Of a DNA stretch of 64,000 nucleotides, positions 61,012-64,000 are shown piece by piece. The DNA is taken from assembly GCA_963823095.1 (NCBI GenBank), contig CAWGKI010000001.1, positions 1,674,001-1,738,000 of the forward strand, read 5' to 3'. Within the stretch, counting starts at the first letter, position 1, and each line of letters begins with the position of its first letter. The notes below the pieces were generated by a model. The model was not told the DNA's origin and ran no database searches. It saw only the letters and a program-made list of their open reading frames with translations. This DNA is from CAIVVT01 sp963823095 (GTDB taxonomy: Bacteria > Acidobacteriota > Terriglobia > Bryobacterales > Bryobacteraceae). The translations under genes and the position numbers were made by a program.

Positions 61012-61920
61012 TCAGGCGCTGCGCCAACGGGAGAACCAGCGGGCGAGTCCTATGCAGGCGGCGGCGGCCAGCACCAGACCGGTCAATCCGGCGGCAGCCT
61101 TACCGATCCAAGCCGCGCCAGGAAGGCTGAACTGGTAGCCGGCGAGCGGCGCCGCGAACAGCGCTTTCTCCCGGGATGCCAGCCCCGTCATGGCGGCGAG
61201 CCTTTCGAGCCCATCGGGGCGCGTGGAGGCGAAGAGCAATCCAGCCGAGGCCAGGACCACGGAGATCGCCAGGAGGAGCATCAAGACGGGACGTCCCTCC
61301 GAGGCGGGCGCTTTCAACCAACCTGGGCGCATGGTTTCCAAGGAACCTGCGACCGCAGTCGTGATGGCGCCTTCTAGGATGGCGTTGATCAGGAATACAA
61401 ACAGAGCCAGGCTCAGGGTCGTCGGGCCGAAGCGGACTCCGGAAACCGACAATTCGGTCAGGCCGAGGAAGGCGCACACGAGCACCGAGCAGAAGCCGCC
61501 CACGAACAGCCCGAGCTTGCGGAAGCGCGTCCCGGCGAGCGCGCGCCAAGGCCAATAGGCCGCCAGAGTTCCGGCTACGGCCATATTGAACACGTTGGCT
61601 CCCAGGGCGAGCAGGCCGCCATCCTGAAATACAAGAGCCTGCAGGGATAGAATCGCCGTCATCACGATCATCGCCGGCGCGAGGCCCAACGTGGAGGCCA
61701 GCAAGGCGCTGCCGAGAAGATGCCCGCTTGTGCCCGCACCCAGCGGAAAATTCACCATTTGCGCGGCGAACACGAACGCGCCGAGCACACCCATCATCGG
61801 GACCTGCGACTCGTCCAGGTCCCTGCGCGAGCGCCGCGCGGCCAGCATGACGGCGGGCGCGGCAGCCGCGCACAATCCGCCCCACACGGGAGCCGCCAGG
61901 AATCCGTCGGGAATATGCAT
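61012..61920 (-). CDS. cbiM: Cobalt/nickel ECF substrate-binding component CbiM fused to PDGLE domain
   Basis: About 302 residues from ATG 61920: the mature family sequence starts 'MHIPDGFLAAPVWGG' with metal-binding His2, and GGAAG lies upstream. Helical S-component motifs follow: 'PMMGVLGAFVFAAQMVNFPLGAGTSGHLLG' with metal-ligand His, 'MTAILSLQALVFQDGGLLALGANVFNMAV'. The C-terminal 70 residues are the PDGLE/CbiN-like domain ('ASTRPDGLERLAAMTG'), so the separate small subunit CbiN is fused. It imports cobalt or nickel; which metal cannot be read. No cobalamin riboswitch was found upstream. Confidence 0.92.
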   Translation of the reverse strand: MHIPDGFLAAPVWGGLCAAAAPAVMLAARRSRRDLDESQVPMMGVLGAFVFAAQMVNFPLGAGTSGHLLGSALLASTLGLAPAMIVMTAILSLQALVFQDGGLLALGANVFNMAVAGTLAAYWPWRALAGTRFRKLGLFVGGFCSVLVCAFLGLTELSVSGVRFGPTTLSLALFVFLINAILEGAITTAVAGSLETMRPGWLKAPASEGRPVLMLLLAISVVLASAGLLFASTRPDGLERLAAMTGLASREKALFAAPLAGYQFSLPGAAWIGKAAAGLTGLVLAAAACIGLARWFSRWRSA

Positions 61921-62001
61921 TTCGCCGCTTCCCATAGTATCGCGTGGTGACCGGGGGAGATATACCCCATTGTTTGCATGGGGATTTCGGCGGTGCCGCA
62001 A

Positions 62002-62919
62002 TCAGCGCATACCGGCGCGTAGGGCGCTCGCGAGTGCCCGCAGACGGGGACCCTCGCCGAGCGGCGCCGGCCAGTCCCGCAACGATGCGGCGACCAGGGA
62101 AGCGCGATGGCCCGGTGAATCAGGGAGATTGCGCGCCGCGCGAAAGTGGATGTGCGCGAGCAAGCGCCGCCGGGTCAGGATCCGGTCGAATCCGGTCAGG
62201 CCCTCAAGCAATGTGTTTTCGGCCATTCGCAGTTCGGCCTCCATCATCTCGAAGGCCTTGCTGCTGGCTCCGGCCGAACTCTCGTGGTAATTGATGAGCG
62301 GCTCGGGCACGGCACAAAACGGGAAGCGAAGGTAGAGCCGGACAGCCAGATCCCAATCTTCGGCGAAGGTCCTCTGCGCCTCTCGAAATCCGCCAAGTGT
62401 CAAGAAGGCGTCGCGTCGAATCATGTACGAGCTTGCCGAGCCGAAGCAGTTCCGGTAGCGAAAGTCGCGGGCGATATTCACGGGGTCGGGAAGAAAATCG
62501 CCGTGGCGTTCCCCGTCCTCGCAATTCCGCGCGCCGGTGCAGCAGAATGCCGCCTCCGGAGCGCGCTCGAGTGCGTCGCACTGACGCTCCAGTTTCTCGG
62601 GAAGCCATTCGTCATCCTGGTCGAGAAACGCCACCCAATCGCTTCCAAGCTCCCTCACACCGCGATTTCGAGCCGCGGCGGCGCCGCCGTTTGCCTGGGT
62701 CACACAGCGCAAACGGTTTCCATAACTGGCGACGGCGTCAAGCGTCCCGTCCGTAGAGCCGTCGTTGACGATGACGAATTCGTCGGCCGGCCGGCTCTGG
62801 GCCAGCACGCTTTCGATGGCGCGGCCCAGACCGTGGGCGTAATTGTAGGTCGGTATCACGACCCCGACTGTGAAGGCCTCTTTGTGTCGTGCCATCGCGC
62901 TTGTTCGAATCTCAATCAA
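62002..62919 (-). CDS. Family 2 glycosyltransferase
   Basis: The 305-residue protein has the GT-A fold: 'FTVGVVIPTYNYAHGLGRAIESVLAQS', 'FVIVNDGSTDGTLDAVASYG', 'QANGGAAAARNRGVRE' and the metal-binding DXD-like 'WVAFLDQDDEWLPEK', with catalytic 'FAEDWDLAVRLYLRFPF'. It transfers an unknown sugar, probably for surface polysaccharide. No membrane helix or other glycan gene is nearby. ATGs at 62919 and 62895 could each be used. Its stop is about 80 bases before the cbiM start. Confidence 0.9.
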   Translation of the reverse strand: MIEIRTSAMARHKEAFTVGVVIPTYNYAHGLGRAIESVLAQSRPADEFVIVNDGSTDGTLDAVASYGNRLRCVTQANGGAAAARNRGVRELGSDWVAFLDQDDEWLPEKLERQCDALERAPEAAFCCTGARNCEDGERHGDFLPDPVNIARDFRYRNCFGSASSYMIRRDAFLTLGGFREAQRTFAEDWDLAVRLYLRFPFCAVPEPLINYHESSAGASSKAFEMMEAELRMAENTLLEGLTGFDRILTRRRLLAHIHFRAARNLPDSPGHRASLVAASLRDWPAPLGEGPRLRALASALRAGMR

Positions 62920-63113
62920 GTCTATCCGAGCCCGGCGCGGCCGAAGTGGTGGATCGCGTCCTGGCGTGAGCCAGCCAGCGTCAAATTGAATTTACCGACG
63001 GAGTGCGGCCTGCCGCGCGGGGAGGCCATCGATGCGGGCATCAATGCGGGGTGGTGTCGTAAACGTTGCGTCGCGGAATTGAATCCGGGGGGCCAGGCAC
63101 GAGAAAGTTGCGC

Positions 63114-63509
63114 TCATTCGGCGGGTTCCTCGGGCGGGCTGTTGATCTCCGCAACTAAGGACTTCAGCCATTCCTTGATCTCTTTGGCTGGGGGCTGCTG
63201 GCCGGGAGCCTTTTCGTATTCCGCCTTCGAGTAAACGAAAAACGGATAGATTGTGTTTGTGGCAACGTCCACAAAAGCGAGAACACGGAACCCGCCCGAC
63301 TTGCCGCGGCCCATATCTGAGCATTGGCAACGGAACTTCCAGACCACATTTTGGAATCCGGGAACTCCGTCTCCATGAGCCGTGTAATCGGACCTGATGT
63401 CTTCGTACAGGCCGGCAAGGTCCCTATCGATGTGAGGAAAAGACTTCCGAAGTAGTTTTACTTTCTTGGAGAGCTTTGAACTAGCCTCGGCGTCGATGAG
63501 GAATGGCAC
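63114..63509 (-). CDS. RelE-like toxin candidate
   Basis: The 131-residue protein starts at GTG 63509. It has the order of a RelE/HigB-type mRNA interferase: helices ('KLSKKVKLLRKSFPHIDRDLAGLYEDI'), then strands 'GFQNVVWKFRCQCSDMGRGKSGGFRVLAFVDVATNTIYPFFVYSKAEYEK', where the Arg, Lys and terminal Tyr/Lys could form the active surface. No sequence identity was computed. It lies 11 bases after the preceding gene, which encodes an unrelated-looking protein rather than a standard antitoxin. Without a known antitoxin neighbour, the call stays at family-like level. Confidence 0.6.
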   Translation of the reverse strand: MPFLIDAEASSKLSKKVKLLRKSFPHIDRDLAGLYEDIRSDYTAHGDGVPGFQNVVWKFRCQCSDMGRGKSGGFRVLAFVDVATNTIYPFFVYSKAEYEKAPGQQPPAKEIKEWLKSLVAEINSPPEEPAE

Positions 63510-63520
63510 TTACAGAATCC

Positions 63521-63979
63521 CTATGCGGGGTGCCTTAGTTCCTCCAGCGCGGAGTTGACGAACGACCTCAAGTCGTCGTCCGATGCCCATGCAAGGGTTT
63601 CCACAATTTCCCCAAGCCGCTCGTTCTGCTCTTCCACGCTCCGGAACCAAGGGCGAAACACAACCCCTAGGAGCTTGGATCGTAGCGGAGAGTGCAGAAT
63701 ACGCGTCAGCTCGCCGTTGAGTTGCGCAAGCGGATCATATAGCTCTTTAGCCTGCTCGCAGGTCAATCGGCCGAGCTGGTCTCCGGAGAGGCAACGGTTG
63801 ATCGCCTTCAGGACAGTTGGGAATAGCCAAACCGCCAAAGCCGCCCGTACAAGGAAAGGCAGGCTGCGGCTCTGGCTCACGCTCGCGCTCAACGTCGCTT
63901 CGTTACGAAGCCAGCTGACCGGGCACACCATCGTAGCCACTGCCTTACCTCCTTTCCCACTCTTTATTTGCGGTTGCAT
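63521..63979 (-). CDS. Hypothetical protein upstream of RelE-like gene
   Basis: The 152-residue protein starts at ATG 63979, preceded by AGGAGGT at close spacing, and the frame is fully inside the window. It has a hydrophobic stretch at about 41-55 (PFLVRAALAVWLFPT) and a helical C-terminal region ('VEEQNERLGEIVETLAWASDDDLRSFVNSALEEL'). I do not recognise it. Its 11-base spacing to the RelE-like gene suggests an operon; it might be an antitoxin of unusual type or unrelated. I see no DNA-binding motif. Confidence 0.55.
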   Translation of the reverse strand: MQPQIKSGKGGKAVATMVCPVSWLRNEATLSASVSQSRSLPFLVRAALAVWLFPTVLKAINRCLSGDQLGRLTCEQAKELYDPLAQLNGELTRILHSPLRSKLLGVVFRPWFRSVEEQNERLGEIVETLAWASDDDLRSFVNSALEELRHPA

Positions 63980-64000
63980 GGTACCTCCTGCCAGGACGCA

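Noticed and set aside
61930..62010. Cobalamin riboswitch ahead of cbiM
   Set aside because: The gap is too short (about 80 bases) and lacks the conserved B12 box; no such structure could be recognised.
1..64000. tRNA, rRNA and transposase genes
   Set aside because: I scanned for T-arm-like GTTCGAATC words and conserved rRNA stretches, and for DDE/Tn motifs, and found no convincing candidate.

Overview
The window is GC-rich, densely coded DNA from an Acidobacteriota bacterium, most likely Bryobacterales (Solibacter or Bryobacter type). I infer this from the paired acidobacterial VWFA-related secreted proteins (the TIGR03436 type), the very large Oar-like TonB-dependent receptors with an N-terminal carboxypeptidase-regulatory domain, and the many Tat-exported enzymes (Gfo/Idh/MocA, NIPSNAP, xylose-isomerase-like, DUF362). 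No rRNA, tRNA, CRISPR array, phage gene or transposase was found.

Layout. 1-4008: two VWFA proteins. 4014-5207: ada. 5263-12042: two TonB-dependent receptors on the minus strand, the first broken by a frameshift. 12301-15863: a CpxRA-like two-component pair and a GH28-like enzyme. 16000-17417: an apparently autoregulated PadR gene with a membrane partner. 17566-26184: eight tightly packed plus-strand genes: a decaheme DmsE/MtrA-type cytochrome, an MtrB/PioB-type outer-membrane barrel, a haem-binding protein, an OmpR/KdpE-type response regulator, a stand-alone receiver, a coiled-coil outer-membrane barrel, a blue-copper protein and a sensor kinase. A convergent mono-haem choice-of-anchor-V protein abuts the cluster at 26171-27385. 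This putative extracellular-electron-transfer and signalling cluster is the most interesting part of the window.

27558-37379 is accessory metabolism: two MFS transporters, a GNAT acetyltransferase, NIPSNAP, an Old-Yellow-Enzyme-type oxidoreductase, small membrane proteins, a sugar epimerase-like protein and a GGDEF/EAL protein. 37681-51595 is a housekeeping block: fused aroDE, the complete Tol-Pal set (tolQ-tolR-tolA-tolB-pal-cpoB), recN, rlmH, accD, an ABC-F ATPase and recA. 51602-59328 is accessory again: a DUF5615/DUF433 toxin-antitoxin-like pair, a GH27 alpha-galactosidase, a glycine-zipper protein, a Gfo/Idh/MocA oxidoreductase, a Tat protein, a dihydroorotase-like hydrolase and DUF362. 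59569-61920 is a Co/Ni ECF transporter (cbiM-cbiQ-cbiO). The window ends with a GT2 glycosyltransferase and a RelE-like toxin with an unknown partner.

Two window-wide patterns stand out. First, eight accessory genes are broken by eleven short frameshifts. Ten are single extra bases, and none falls in the housekeeping block. Second, several intergenic spaces carry elaborate palindromic (REP/BIME-like) elements at 33.9, 46.4, 50.0, 56.7 and 59.4 kb.
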